Shown here piece after piece: positions 24,873-31,751 of a stretch of 32,624 bases of DNA. The DNA is from Alphaproteobacteria bacterium (GTDB lineage: Bacteria; Pseudomonadota; Alphaproteobacteria; RF32; CAG-239), in the NCBI GenBank assembly GCA_017471705.1, contig JAFUSH010000050.1:1-32624 (forward strand), given 5' to 3'. The position numbers were made by a program, and so were the translations under genes. Position 1 is the stretch's first letter; every line of letters begins with the position of its first letter. A model generated the notes under the pieces. The model worked only from the letters and a program-made list of their open reading frames with translations, did not search any database and had not been told where the DNA came from.

Positions 24873-25469
24873 TTATTGCATACAATTTTTAATATAACGA
24901 TTGAGAGTTGACCAAGAACAACCGAGTTTTCTGGCAATTTCAGCTTTAGAAAAATCAGATAATAGCATCTGCCTTATTAAATTGTGTTTGCATTGTAATT
25001 TTTTTGAAGTTTTTCCAAGCGGTCTTCCGATATGTTTGCCTTGGGCTTTAACACGTTTCAGAGCCTCTTTTGTTCTATCGGATATTAACTGACGCTCCAT
25101 TTCTCCAACCAATCCGAAGGCAAATGCCAATATTTTGCTTTGAATATCAGAACCAAGACGATAATGTTCTTTTAGTGTCCAAATTTGACATCCTTTTTCC
25201 AAACAATATTGTAAAATTGTCATAACTTCCAACAGATTTCTGCCAATTCTGCTTAATTCGGTCGTAATCAATATATCGTTTTTTTTGATTTTTTTAAGTA
25301 TCTTACCTAGTTGCCTTTCTCTCAGAGCCTTTCGAGATGAAATAGTTTCTTCAACCCACTTATCAATTTTAACGTTGTGAACCGCGGCATATTGTTCAAT
25401 TTCAAAATGTTGGTTTTCCAGTGTTTGAAGTGCGCTTGATACACGGCAATAGCAATAACAAGTCATCAT
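24873..25469 (-). CDS. small serine recombinase (DNA invertase/resolvase)
   Basis: The protein is 198 aa from ATG 25469. The catalytic domain holds the nucleophile S11 in YCRVSSALQTLENQ and the TELSRIGRNLLEV helix. The ERQLISDRTKEAL segment leads through AQGKHIGRPLG into a C-terminal Hin-type helix-turn-helix (FSKAEIARKLGCSWSTLNRY). Size and layout match Hin/Gin/Mpi-type invertases rather than large integrases. ATG 25469 or 25466 is preferred because AAAAGGA lies just upstream, inside the extension from 25484. It reads away from the inverted-repeat-bounded segment at 25521-25683, its likely substrate. The promoter within that segment now points toward this gene. Confidence 0.9.
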   Translation of the reverse strand: MMTCYCYCRVSSALQTLENQHFEIEQYAAVHNVKIDKWVEETISSRKALRERQLGKILKKIKKNDILITTELSRIGRNLLEVMTILQYCLEKGCQIWTLKEHYRLGSDIQSKILAFAFGLVGEMERQLISDRTKEALKRVKAQGKHIGRPLGKTSKKLQCKHNLIRQMLLSDFSKAEIARKLGCSWSTLNRYIKNCMQ

Positions 25470-25520
25470 AAAATCCTTTTCCATTATTTATATAATCAAA
25501 ACATTAGGATTTTAATATAG

Positions 25521-25541
25521 CAAAAAAAGACCGTTTTTTTG
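25521..25541 (+). repeat. left recombination site (IR-L) of the invertible segment
   Basis: The site reads C-A7-GACCG-T7-G. Its core AAAAAAGACCGTTTTT recurs inverted at 25666-25683. The site itself has dyad symmetry (A-run/T-run arms around a short centre), as in hix-type sites of serine invertases. Confidence 0.75.
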
Positions 25542-25665
25542 AAATACATTTATATCGCTATTTATATTCAAAACAAATTGATAGTCAATAATAATATAAG
25601 GCTGTTGTTAAAAATATATGCAAGACATTTTTTACATACGTCAAATATCATAATTTTTCTCTCAC
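25542..25665. mobile_element. invertible promoter segment
   Basis: This 124-bp AT-rich segment lies between two inverted copies of a 16-bp core, next to a serine recombinase gene. It holds a promoter on the minus strand (TTGACT-16-TATAAA). A much weaker candidate lies on the plus strand (AAGACA 25622-25627, 18 bp, TATCAT 25646-25651). In the sequenced orientation the strong promoter faces the recombinase; flipping would aim it at the ATP-grasp gene. Confidence 0.7.
25561..25588 (-). promoter_or_regulatory. promoter inside the invertible segment
   Basis: On the minus strand TTGACT (25583-25588), 16 bp and TATAAA (25561-25566) give 5 of 6 matches in both hexamers. Transcription would start near 25554, cross IR-L and enter the recombinase gene. 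Confidence 0.65.
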
Positions 25666-25683
25666 CAAAAACGGTCTTTTTTG
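25666..25683 (-). repeat. right recombination site (IR-R) of the invertible segment
   Basis: On the minus strand the site reads C-A6-GACCG-T5-G. It is the inverted partner of 25521-25541 and differs only in homopolymer length. A small hairpin AAAGGT/ACCTTT (25686-25703) follows in the leader of the ATP-grasp gene. Confidence 0.75.
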
Positions 25684-25724
25684 TGAAAGGTATCAACACC
25701 TTTACTAAAACTTTAATAAGGAAA

Positions 25725-27116
25725 ATGTGCACTATGTTATATATGGATGAAAAATGGTATTTCGAACAATATCCTGATGCCCAAAAAAGCGGTTTAAACG
25801 CTGAAGAACACTACAATACAATCGGTTGGAAAAAAGGCTACAATCCCAGTAAATTTTTTGACACTATTTATTATCTTACTCGCTATCCTGATATTGAAAA
25901 AGCTGGAATTAATCCACTTTCACATTATTTAAAGCACGGTATAAAAGAAGGCAGGCGGCCTAACCCTAATCCTTTATATGAATTATATAATATTTATATG
26001 GATGAAAAATGGTATTTCGAACAATATCCTGATGCCCAAAAAAGCGGTTTAAACGCCGAAGAACACTACAATACAATCGGTTGGAAAAAAGGCTACAATC
26101 CCAGTAAATTTTTCGATACTAAATTTTATCTAGAAAACCATAAATCCATAAAAAATTGGAATATTTCTCCTTTAGAACATTTCTTGCAATACGGGTTAAA
26201 TCTGGGATATTATCCGGGAAATAGAGGAATAAATTATTATAGTTCACTATCTTATGAAGAATGTAAGAAAGCCATTTTAGAGTGGTGGTGGCACGTAAAA
26301 AAAATTCCACTTAACTTGCATACTCCCAAATCATTTAATGAAAAAATACAATGGCTTAAATTATATGATTCCACGCCAATAAAAACTAGATTGGCAGATA
26401 AATATCTTGTTCGTGATTGGGTAACGGAAAAAATTGGTGAACAATACCTTATTCCTCTCATTGGAGTATATGATAAATTTGAAGATATTAACTTTAGCGA
26501 ACTTCCCAATCAATTTGTGATAAAATGCAACCACGGTTCAGGATATAACATTGTAGTTAATGATAAGTCAAAATTAAATATGGAAGACACCAAGAAAAAA
26601 TTAGACAGATGGATGTCTGAAAATTTTGCCTTTAGAGGTGGATTTGAATTACATTATATAAATATACCACATAAAATAATCATAGAAAAATTTCTCACTA
26701 ATGATGGAAAAGCTCTATATGATTATAAATTTTGGTGTTTTAACGGAGAAGTAAAATATATGCAATTTAGAGATGATTTTTCAGAAAATCTCAAAATGGT
26801 ATTTTATGACTTAGACTGGAAAAAACAATATTTTTACTACGATCACCCTCTATATGAAGAGCCATTGAAGAAACCAGATAATTACCAAGAAATGATTGAT
26901 ATAGCTAAAAAATTATGTCAAGGGTTTGCTTTTGTCTGTGTAGACTTATATAGACTTGAAAACGGAAATATAAAATTCGGAGAAATGACTTTTACCAGAT
27001 CATCAGGTGGAGCTCATTGGAATGATGAAAAATATAATATAATGCTTGGTAATATGATAAAGCTACCTGAATTTGCTTATAATTTTGATACCGGAGAATA
27101 TTATAAACCAGAGTAA
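25725..27116 (+). CDS. surface-glycan protein: YPD-type repeats fused to a TupA-like ATP-grasp
   Basis: The protein is 463 aa from ATG 25725. Residues ~7-165 hold tandem units of the kind W/YYF..YPD...SGLNAEEHYNTIGWKKGYNPS and YYLTRYPDIEKAGINPLSHYL, as found beside glycosyltransferases. From ~170 a TupA-like ATP-grasp follows: PKSFNEKIQWLKLYD, DKYLVRDWV, NQFVIKCNHGSGYNIV, YDYKFWCFNGEVK and FGEMTFTRSSG. Relatives occur in capsule and teichuronopeptide synthesis and form amide-type bonds; the substrate here is unknown. The frame stays open up to 25539, but that stretch is the invertible segment. AAGGA precedes 25725; ATG 25734 is also possible. Expression probably depends on the switch. Confidence 0.82.
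   Translation: MCTMLYMDEKWYFEQYPDAQKSGLNAEEHYNTIGWKKGYNPSKFFDTIYYLTRYPDIEKAGINPLSHYLKHGIKEGRRPNPNPLYELYNIYMDEKWYFEQYPDAQKSGLNAEEHYNTIGWKKGYNPSKFFDTKFYLENHKSIKNWNISPLEHFLQYGLNLGYYPGNRGINYYSSLSYEECKKAILEWWWHVKKIPLNLHTPKSFNEKIQWLKLYDSTPIKTRLADKYLVRDWVTEKIGEQYLIPLIGVYDKFEDINFSELPNQFVIKCNHGSGYNIVVNDKSKLNMEDTKKKLDRWMSENFAFRGGFELHYINIPHKIIIEKFLTNDGKALYDYKFWCFNGEVKYMQFRDDFSENLKMVFYDLDWKKQYFYYDHPLYEEPLKKPDNYQEMIDIAKKLCQGFAFVCVDLYRLENGNIKFGEMTFTRSSGGAHWNDEKYNIMLGNMIKLPEFAYNFDTGEYYKPE
25740..25865 (+). repeat. 126-bp direct repeat, copy 1, in the ATP-grasp gene
   Basis: This matches 25995-26120 with 3 mismatches in 126 bp, all silent. The offset is 255 bp (85 codons), so recombination between copies would delete or add one repeat module without breaking the frame. 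Confidence 0.95.
25995..26120 (+). repeat. 126-bp direct repeat, copy 2, in the ATP-grasp gene
   Basis: This is the second copy of 25740-25865. The near-identity at silent positions shows a recent duplication or ongoing gene conversion. Confidence 0.95.
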
Positions 27117-27146
27117 ATAAAAATTTTTCTTCGGTCATAAAATGCA

Positions 27147-27180
27147 AAGCTCCTCTTACCTGTTTCGATAAGGGGAGCTT
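27147..27180. terminator. hairpin between convergent genes, likely terminator
   Basis: AAGCTCCTCTTA pairs with TAAGGGGAGCTT (12 bp, one G-U or mismatch by strand) around a 10-nt loop. T-runs after it are short, so termination may be partial. It lies between the ATP-grasp gene and the convergent HAD gene. Confidence 0.6.
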
Positions 27181-27186
27181 CTGCAA

Positions 27187-28020
27187 TTACTCAAATGAGC
27201 GAAGTTTACTTTCTGCGGACAAAGTATCAATCACCTGCTTGACAAAGCGGTCTATCTTTTTGCCTTCCGAATAATCCGCCGGAGCAACTATATTTACACG
27301 GTCATCACGAAGATACTGCTCTGCAGCTTCGCGCGCACCGTGTTTATGCGGCTGATACACTGCCACACAATAGCCTCCGCCGCTCTTAATCATCGACATA
27401 CACGGAACATCGGTATCTCCATCGCCGAAATATATCATATGATTAAACGGCACCGGACGCTCATCTTGGCTCATTTTATGATTAACCGAAACACTGTCAC
27501 ACACGTCCAAGCATCCTTTATTGATGCGGAACAAATACTGAGTTTTTCCGGTATAATCAATCGCTCTTGCCGGCCACTCTGCTTCGCCGTATTCGTTATA
27601 CATAAAGGTTGAGGCATAGAGCTTCTTGAACTTTCCGGCAATCGGCGTTCCTTCGACAATTTCCTGCAGTCCCGAAGAAATCAGAAAATGCGAAACTTCT
27701 ATTCCCCTGCTCTGTGCATAGGCATTGATGCGGTCGAACCATTCGGCAACACCTTTGAACAAGGCAATATCTTTACCGCACTCTACAAAATCTTCACGAC
27801 GGAAAGGAATTTTGCGCGCCTTTGCTTCTTCCAACATACATTTCATATAACACAAAATCTTGTCGGCAGAATGCTGCTTAACCAAATCGGCTGACTTAGC
27901 CCAAAAGGCATCGGGCGTAACGCTCAAGCGATCCATAAAACCATACTCCTGCATATTACCGGCTGCAAGTGTGCCGTCAAAATCGTAGCATATAGCTACT
28001 TGAAGTCTTTTTGTTTTCAT
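27187..28020 (-). CDS. HAD-superfamily phosphatase
   Basis: The 277-aa protein has motif I D13-x-D15-G-T (YDFDGTLAAG), motif II in HFLISSGLQEIV and motif IV in YFGDGDTDVPCM. These define a phosphoserine-phosphatase-like (HAD_2/PF12710) hydrolase. The substrate is not evident. It is a single-gene unit with a good promoter (TTGCAA-16-TATAAT), and the ribosome binding site (GTGAG) is modest. Confidence 0.85.
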   Translation of the reverse strand: MKTKRLQVAICYDFDGTLAAGNMQEYGFMDRLSVTPDAFWAKSADLVKQHSADKILCYMKCMLEEAKARKIPFRREDFVECGKDIALFKGVAEWFDRINAYAQSRGIEVSHFLISSGLQEIVEGTPIAGKFKKLYASTFMYNEYGEAEWPARAIDYTGKTQYLFRINKGCLDVCDSVSVNHKMSQDERPVPFNHMIYFGDGDTDVPCMSMIKSGGGYCVAVYQPHKHGAREAAEQYLRDDRVNIVAPADYSEGKKIDRFVKQVIDTLSAESKLRSFE

Positions 28021-28049
28021 AATAACTCACTTTTATATATTTTTAGGCG

Positions 28050-28077
28050 ATTATATACCTGCGCCGACAAATTGCAA
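28050..28077 (-). promoter_or_regulatory. promoter of the HAD phosphatase gene
   Basis: On the minus strand TTGCAA (28072-28077), 16 bp and a perfect TATAAT (28050-28055) lie 30 bp before the ATG. Confidence 0.75.
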
Positions 28078-28443
28078 GAGGTTTTTCCATATATTGAATT
28101 TCTTACAATTTTTCCACAGAATAAACGATTTTAGCGATTTCTCTTTGTAAACTTATAGAAAAAAATTAAAAGCAATGATTTCAAGGACTAAAGCAAATAA
28201 TTTATTTTCTCCATATATAAAGCAATTTTTATCTTTTATACAACGCTTTTTATTGTCCATTATTTTATCCACACAATTTATTTCATTGTGTATTCCTGTT
28301 TTACCTCTCAACTCTTAGAAATTCACAATTTTTCTTTTTTTTACACCATTGTTCATTTTCTGTTTTTAACTTGTGTTTTATCTTGAATTTCTGAAATTAT
28401 GGGTAATATTCGGTTTATGGTTTGATTATTTTAGAGGATTAAA
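28078..28443. other. AT-rich intergenic stretch, no gene
   Basis: About 365 bp, strongly AT-rich, hold no supported ORF. One exact DnaA-box-like TTATCCACA (28265-28273), one near match TTTTCCACA (28110-28118) and a small inverted repeat ACACAA/TTGTGT beside the first are present. AGAGGA near the right end is the ribosome binding site of the lipoprotein gene. Confidence 0.5.
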
Positions 28444-29316
28444 ATGAAATTTTGTAAAATAATTTTTGTATTTTTGGGGATGGTAGCCTTATTGGCATCG
28501 TGTTTTGTGGTAGGTGCATTTGAAACTGATGATCCGTATGGTCCCGTTGTTAATTGCGATGCAAATCAACCAATGGATGATTTATTGAAATGTGTAGAGA
28601 AAGAATACAATAAAAGAACTAAAGGAAAGTATAATTCTTTTGCAATGGATACAGACATATTTTACAAAGATAAGAAGAATTCATCTTATATATTGCCAAC
28701 AAATTATAAACTGATAAATAATTTTCATTCAATTAAATCTTGTTATAAAAATAATTTTTGTAATGATTTTATCAAGGATAGTGGAGAAGGCAATATAAAA
28801 AGAGATTACTACGACAAAGATATCAGTGTTCACCAAGATACAGCAATTTTGTCAGGTAGTATATATGTAGATAGTAATAATTCCTTTAGTAGAAGTAAAA
28901 AAAATCAGTGGATTCTTAGTTTTTATACTGCACCATACATGTATTCAAGAAGTTATAAGTTGGAACGAGATATCGTAATTTCAGAGTTTAATAAAAAACT
29001 TGTTATTTACGGTGCTATAGTTGAAAGAATTTTTCTTTTAGGTAATAAAGACTTGTATGTTGCAAATATACAAAGATTATGCCCCGCTAATCCTAATAGT
29101 AGACCAAATACAATTTCGAAAGATTTATATGAATATAGTAAATTCAACGGTTGCGGCGTTTATAGATTTGAATATATCAAAAATAGAGATGTTATTGATG
29201 AAAAATCTGTATCCATAAGTTTAGACAGACGTATCAATCCTAAATATATTTATTTAAAAATAGATATGGATATTTTTGAAATAGATACCTTAAATAATCC
29301 CTTAATTTACGAATAA
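28444..29316 (+). CDS. putative lipoprotein, unknown function
   Basis: The 290-aa protein starts with a lipoprotein signal (MKFCKIIFVFLGMVALLASC, lipobox LASC with C20 as acceptor). The mature part has several cysteines (NCDANQP, KCVEKE, SCYKNNFC, LCPANP, GCGVY) that could form disulfides. It is rich in Lys, Asn, Tyr and Ile with very AT-rich codons, unlike the core genes upstream, so it may be accessory. AGAGGA lies 6 bp before the ATG. I do not recognise the family. Confidence 0.65.
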   Translation: MKFCKIIFVFLGMVALLASCFVVGAFETDDPYGPVVNCDANQPMDDLLKCVEKEYNKRTKGKYNSFAMDTDIFYKDKKNSSYILPTNYKLINNFHSIKSCYKNNFCNDFIKDSGEGNIKRDYYDKDISVHQDTAILSGSIYVDSNNSFSRSKKNQWILSFYTAPYMYSRSYKLERDIVISEFNKKLVIYGAIVERIFLLGNKDLYVANIQRLCPANPNSRPNTISKDLYEYSKFNGCGVYRFEYIKNRDVIDEKSVSISLDRRINPKYIYLKIDMDIFEIDTLNNPLIYE

Positions 29317-29336
29317 CAACTACAAGGAGAAAATTT

Positions 29337-29493
29337 ATGATATATTATGTATTACAGGCACACGCAAGAGATGTGCGGTATCTGTATAGATAAAGTTTAT
29401 TCAGGCAGTGGAAACGATATGATTTGTGTAGAATATGAAAAAGTCATACCTTTTTGCCGCAAGGCAAAATCAGGGTATCTGTCGATTAATTAA
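29337..29493 (+). pseudogene. possible frameshifted small Cys-containing ORF
   Basis: A perfect AAGGAG lies 7 bp before ATG 29337, but that frame ends after 18 codons. The overlapping +1 frame (ATG 29347, stop 29491-29493) encodes 48 residues with C-G-I-C and two further cysteines. One frameshift near 29345 would join the good start to the longer frame. A perfect hairpin with a GCAA loop (TTTTGCC/GGCAAAA, 29452-29469) lies inside. It may be a broken gene or not coding at all. Confidence 0.3.
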
Positions 29494-29663
29494 ATAGTTT
29501 GCAGACCGCTTTAATTTTTCATCTATCGGCAAAGAAATAAAGGAAACACAATCCTTTTATCATACACAAAGCATAATTGAACATTTTTGAATTTATAATT
29601 AGCTTTAGTCAAAATTTTAACACTACTAAATACAAAAAATTTTATAAAAACATAAAAAAACGC

Positions 29664-29692
29664 TTGCAATATATTTTTTTTTAGCATATAAA
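29664..29692 (+). promoter_or_regulatory. promoter of tRNA-Gln
   Basis: TTGCAA (29664-29669), 17 bp and TATAAA (29687-29692) predict a start near 29699, 70 nt before the mature tRNA. Confidence 0.65.
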
Positions 29693-29768
29693 CTTGCTTG
29701 TTGATGAAACGCATTACCACAGTCTATAAAGTTACTCAAACTTGAGTGATAAGACGAATGGAAAATAT

Positions 29769-29843
29769 TGGGGCGTCGCCAAGTGGTAAGGCATCGGCTT
29801 TTGGTGCCGACATTCGTTGGTTCGAATCCAGCCGCCCCAGCCA
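29769..29843 (+). tRNA. tRNA-Gln (anticodon TTG)
   Basis: A 75-nt cloverleaf is visible: acceptor TGGGGCG/CGCCCCA, D arm GCCAAGTGGTAAGGC and anticodon stem TCGGC/GCCGA with loop TTTTGGT (anticodon TTG). The T arm is TTGGTTCGAATCCAG, the discriminator is G and CCA is encoded. The weak first pair (T1-A72) is typical of tRNA-Gln. Promoter and terminator flank it closely. Confidence 0.95.
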
Positions 29844-29849
29844 CAGTTC

Positions 29850-29881
29850 AAAAATCGTCAGAAATGGCGATTTTTCTTTTT
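29850..29881 (+). terminator. terminator of tRNA-Gln
   Basis: The stem AAAAATCGTC / GGCGATTTTT (one G-T pair) with loop AGAAAT is followed by CTTTTT, 7 nt after the CCA end. Confidence 0.85.
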
Positions 29882-29897
29882 AAATCAATAACTTAGT

Positions 29898-29952
29898 TTG
29901 GTTCGAAAATTTATATCATAATATTCAAAAAAGTGAGTCATCTTCGAACCAA
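29898..29952. repeat. inverted repeat TTGGTTCGAA / TTCGAACCAA
   Basis: Two perfect 10-bp arms (29898-29907, 29943-29952) flank 35 bp. TTGGTTCGAA is also present in the tRNA-Gln T arm just upstream. No gene overlaps. It could be a structured transcript end or a relic attachment region. Confidence 0.5.
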
Positions 29953-30071
29953 TTTTTATGACTATCCTTAAAAATCAAGCATTTAACAATTTTGAGCCTT
30001 TTTTCTTGCCTATTTCATCTCATAACAAATTTTTATCATCTTTGATTATGTGATTATCAACTTCGGATTCA
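29953..30071. other. AT-rich spacer, nothing recognised
   Basis: No supported ORF, RNA or repeat is visible apart from the edges of the neighbouring inverted repeats. Confidence 0.5.
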
Positions 30072-30506
30072 TAACAACCAGAAGTTAAATTACAAAAATA
30101 TATGCAATTTTGCTAAATATACCGGCGGGTCCTCTATATGCTTAACAACAAAAATTTTATGGGAAAAATTATCAAGCACTAAAATCTTTTATTAAGTTTC
30201 TCAAAAAAAAGCTCATTTTTTAGCCTTCTTACGTGCGGGAATAAAATATTGCTTAATCTTTTTCAGTAGTCACTTTACGTTTTCTTAAATACATAGTTAT
30301 AACATGGTACAAAATTTATGTTCATTTTAAAAGGAGACTTTATTATGCATAACTTAGAGCACCTTTTGATAAGTTTATTCAATGCGAAAATCCAACACAA
30401 TGGTTTAAAGACCCTACTTCTGATATAGAGACTTATACCAATATTGCAGATGAAGTAAAAAAGGTTAAACAACAAGTATTATTAACTTGCTAACTTCTGG
30501 TTGTTA
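30072..30506. mobile_element. 435-bp segment bounded by perfect 16-bp inverted repeats (possible MITE or element remnant)
   Basis: TAACAACCAGAAGTTA at 30072-30087 recurs exactly inverted at 30491-30506. The interior is AT-rich and contains one broken small ORF (30344-30493) and no transposase. The perfect 16-bp arms at this distance are unlikely by chance. I see no obvious target-site duplication. Confidence 0.4.
30344..30493 (+). pseudogene. frameshifted small ORF inside the IR-bounded segment
   Basis: AAAGGAG precedes ATG 30344, but that frame stops after 27 codons. A second frame, open from just after TAA at 30349-30351 to TAA at 30491-30493, reads protein-like (FDKFIQCENPTQWFKDPTSD, then IETYTNIADEVKKVKQQVLL). 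Joining the start to this frame needs one frameshift in the first few codons. The last codons lie in the right inverted repeat. No family is recognised. Confidence 0.4.
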
Positions 30507-30527
30507 AGACACCAAAGTTATAAATTA

Positions 30528-30848
30528 CTATGCCTCATTCAATAATGGAATAATGTTAATCACCGGTGTTTCATACGGATGCACATCTTTAATAGCATTG
30601 ATTGTTTTTTCTAAATTATTGATTTTTATCCGAACTTCTACTTTGAGTTCTTCCTCTTGGCTTATTTCATTTTGTTTACCTAAATATGGTTGTGCATTTT
30701 CTAATGGTCGCCAAGTTCCTATAACATGACTGTATGATAAACAAGTATCATAATTTCCTATATGACCGGCATCAACATTTTGTAAAGCTATTTGTAATTG
30801 CTTCAAATGTGTCTCTGGTATAAATATTTCCAGTTTACAAAATTCCAT
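30528..30848 (-). CDS. stand-alone NIF3/YqfO insert-domain (CutA-like) protein
   Basis: The 106-aa protein starts MEFCKLEIFIPETHLKQLQI and contains GHIGNYDTCLSYSHVIGTWR, PLENAQPYLG and a C-terminal DVHPYETPVINIIPLLN. These are the hallmark blocks of the domain found inserted in YqfO/NIF3 proteins and as a free ~100-aa protein in many bacteria. The fold resembles CutA/PII; the function is unknown. ATG 30848 is chosen because AAGAGG lies 7 bases upstream; the frame extends to 30908 into the preceding gene. Confidence 0.82.
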   Translation of the reverse strand: MEFCKLEIFIPETHLKQLQIALQNVDAGHIGNYDTCLSYSHVIGTWRPLENAQPYLGKQNEISQEEELKVEVRIKINNLEKTINAIKDVHPYETPVINIIPLLNEA

Positions 30849-30873
30849 TTCATACCTCTTGATAAAACTTCTT

Positions 30874-31056
30874 TTAGCATAGATTAGCTGTGCTAATATC
30901 AAAATCACATTGATTGTTCTGACAGTTTTGAATAATTAAACCGCCGCCAAAAACATTATAATATCTGCCGATTTCCCATTTTCCTTCCCACGGCGACGCA
31001 CTATAAGCCTTACCCGACATTACCAACAACAGACACAAAAACAACTTTTTAATCAT
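30874..31056 (-). CDS. short secreted protein, probably truncated
   Basis: The 60-aa protein has a signal peptide (MIKKLFLCLLLVMSGKAYSA) and a 40-residue mature part starting SPWEGKWEIGRYY with three cysteines, ending abruptly at ANLC. The mature domain looks like the start of a larger beta-rich, disulfide-bonded domain cut short. The stop lies 26 bp before the YqfO-like start codon. GGAGAG precedes the ATG. Family not recognised. Confidence 0.55.
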   Translation of the reverse strand: MIKKLFLCLLLVMSGKAYSASPWEGKWEIGRYYNVFGGGLIIQNCQNNQCDFDISTANLC

Positions 31057-31345
31057 TATACTCTCCGGCTTAATATGATAAATTTTATTTTAATGTAAAA
31101 TAACTTCAACATAATAACAATATTTTTCTATACCTTAAAGTGCAAAAATATCAAAAAAAATTAACTTTTAAGGCAATTAGCTAACGTGAATTTAAGTTAT
31201 AAACGGTATAGCGGTTTATACTATTTATACTCCGGCTTTACCGATATTATACCGTAAGTAAATTGATAAACTATAATAGCATACAACAAATTTTTCACTT
31301 TCACTGTTCTTTTTTAAAATTATCATAACATTTATGTTTTTAATA
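31057..31345. other. AT-rich intergenic stretch with one inverted repeat
   Basis: No gene is supported. ACGGTATA (31203-31210) and TATACCGT (31248-31255) form an 8-bp inverted repeat around 37 bp that includes further partial repeats (GGTTTATAC, TTTATAC). It could be an operator or a weak hairpin. Confidence 0.45.
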
Positions 31346-31373
31346 TTGACGTAACACAAAAAGTGTATATAAT
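31346..31373 (+). promoter_or_regulatory. promoter of the DUF2934 gene
   Basis: TTGACG (31346-31351), 16 bp and a perfect TATAAT (31368-31373) lie 51 bp before the ATG. Confidence 0.75.
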
Positions 31374-31424
31374 ATGCTTGTTGTTTGATTTATTGTAACA
31401 ATTATTGGTAAAGGAGAAAAAATT

Positions 31425-31676
31425 ATGACAACTAAATCTAAATACAATGAGGAATATATCAGAACTGCAGCTTATTATAACTGGAAAAACGCCGGTTGTC
31501 CTTGCGGAAACGACGAATATTTCTGGAATATGGCTATCAATCAATTATATGGTTCTTGCTCTTGTTCTTCAAGTTCTTGCAACACTTCCACGAAGACCGG
31601 TTCTTCCAAAAGCAAAACAACATCAAGCAAAAGCTCTTCTACTTCATCTAAGAAAACAACTTCTACAAAATACTAA
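31425..31676 (+). CDS. DUF2934-like small protein with Ser/Thr/Lys tail
   Basis: In this 83-aa protein residues ~9-42 (EEYIRTAAYYNWKNAGCPCG, NDEYFWNMAINQLY) follow the DUF2934 pattern of I..rAY.iW...G.p.G.d..hW..A...L. The tail (44-83) is a low-complexity Cys/Ser/Thr/Lys run, positively charged and likely disordered. Function unknown. AAAGGAG sits well before the ATG, a strong promoter precedes it, and a terminator follows. Four cysteines (CPC and CSC) could bind metal. Confidence 0.7.
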   Translation: MTTKSKYNEEYIRTAAYYNWKNAGCPCGNDEYFWNMAINQLYGSCSCSSSSCNTSTKTGSSKSKTTSSKSSSTSSKKTTSTKY

Positions 31677-31711
31677 TAAGAAATAGAACTTCTTTAAGTG
31701 TGTTATTTCTG

Positions 31712-31744
31712 AAAAATATCCTCCTGATTGGCGGATATTTTTTT
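31712..31744 (+). terminator. terminator of the DUF2934 gene
   Basis: AAAAATATCC-TCCTGATTGGC-GGATATTTTTTT forms a 10-bp stem followed by T residues, 35 bp after the stop codon. Confidence 0.75.
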
Positions 31745-31751
31745 CTGCGAT

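Noticed and set aside
25521..25683. The two inverted repeats as a simple long hairpin or a pair of terminators
   Set aside because: Arms 124 bp apart make a poor terminator. They have internal dyad symmetry and lie beside a serine recombinase, so recombination sites explain them better.
25539..25724. In-frame N-terminal extension of the ATP-grasp protein through the inverted repeats
   Set aside because: This stretch contains both recombination sites and the promoter, has no ribosome binding site at 25539, and encodes an improbable Ile/Asn-rich sequence. The frame is open by chance in AT-rich DNA.
28078..28443. Replication origin, based on AT-richness and DnaA-box-like sequences
   Set aside because: Only one exact box and one near match are present, with no clustered array and no origin-associated genes nearby.
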